This document shows positions 33,319-33,382 of a stretch of DNA of 33,382 nt, in pieces. Position numbers and translations under genes: made by a program. The DNA comes from Caldimicrobium sp964595655 (GTDB lineage Bacteria > Desulfobacterota > Thermodesulfobacteria > Thermodesulfobacteriales > Thermodesulfobacteriaceae). The stretch lies in the NCBI GenBank assembly GCA_964595655.1, contig CAZQQV010000013.1, positions 1-33,382 of the forward strand, in the 5' to 3' direction. The notes under the pieces are model-generated. The model was given only the letters and a program-made list of their open reading frames with translations, did no database searches and had not been told where the DNA came from. Within the stretch, counting starts at the first letter, position 1. Every line of letters starts with the position of its first letter.

Positions 33319-33382
33319 AGCTCCAACCTCCTTTACTGTTTTTTTTATAATAATTTAAGACCTCTTTAGTAATTATCTTTGA

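Noticed and set aside
1..33382. CRISPR arrays, insertion sequences, rRNA and tRNA genes
   Set aside because: No regularly spaced repeats, transposase motifs or RNA gene signatures were seen on either strand.

Overview
The window is AT-rich chromosomal DNA from a strict anaerobe, most likely thermophilic. The class-I hybrid cluster protein, siroheme-dependent heme enzymes, RCKP rubredoxin-like protein, several radical SAM and cysteine-rich Fe-S proteins, charged short-loop proteins and the gene order rpsA-sppA-IHF-like fit a Thermodesulfobacteriota or deltaproteobacterial-type sulfur organism (Thermodesulfobacterium/Caldimicrobium-like). This placement is inference from gene content; no 16S gene or tRNA was recognised.

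Layout. (1) 1-3077: the tail of a probable DUF1156 DNA methyltransferase, coupled through ATGA to a complete DUF499 ATPase. These two families pair in predicted anti-phage modules, and DUF499 is the family of BrxC/PglY in BREX. A 400-base gap follows with an opposite-strand gene remnant. (2) 3078-7254: a nickel/cobalt ECF-type importer operon (NikK-like, CbiM/NikM, NikL-like, CbiQ, CbiO) running head-on into a ZIP metal transporter. (3) 7251-7760: a shattered DUF1566 pseudogene. (4) 7858-9051: an orphan radical SAM/SPASM protein. (5) 9200-13464: dnaG, rpoD and a fused siroheme decarboxylase AhbA-AhbB. (6) 13461-15603, minus strand: a BepA-like M48 metalloprotease lipoprotein with TPRs, then a TauE/SafE permease. 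(7) 15837-22918: a very tightly packed operon of speD, speB, an HD nucleotidase, an HdrD/GlcF-like Fe-S protein, a PflA-like radical SAM protein, a PPP phosphatase, a small charged protein, a Xer recombinase and a tRNA nucleotidyltransferase-family enzyme. (8) 22958-26688: rpsA, sppA, and a striking fusion of an HU/IHF DNA-binding domain to a complete Ppx/GppA phosphatase. (9) 26834-29508: guaB overlapping pilC/gspF. (10) 29505-33318: an RCKP rubredoxin-like mini-gene divergent from a TonB-dependent receptor with a palindromic operator candidate, then hcp on the minus strand behind a strong hairpin terminator.

The best candidate for something under-described is the IHF-Ppx/GppA fusion at 25492-26688. 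It sits exactly where ihfB normally lies, and would tie a nucleoid protein to (p)ppGpp/polyphosphate metabolism in one chain. Secondary leads are three metal-importer proteins that all appear to expose a His at or next to the N-terminus, the fused AhbAB, the GTTAACC-N14-GGTTAAC operator, and the orphan radical SAM protein.
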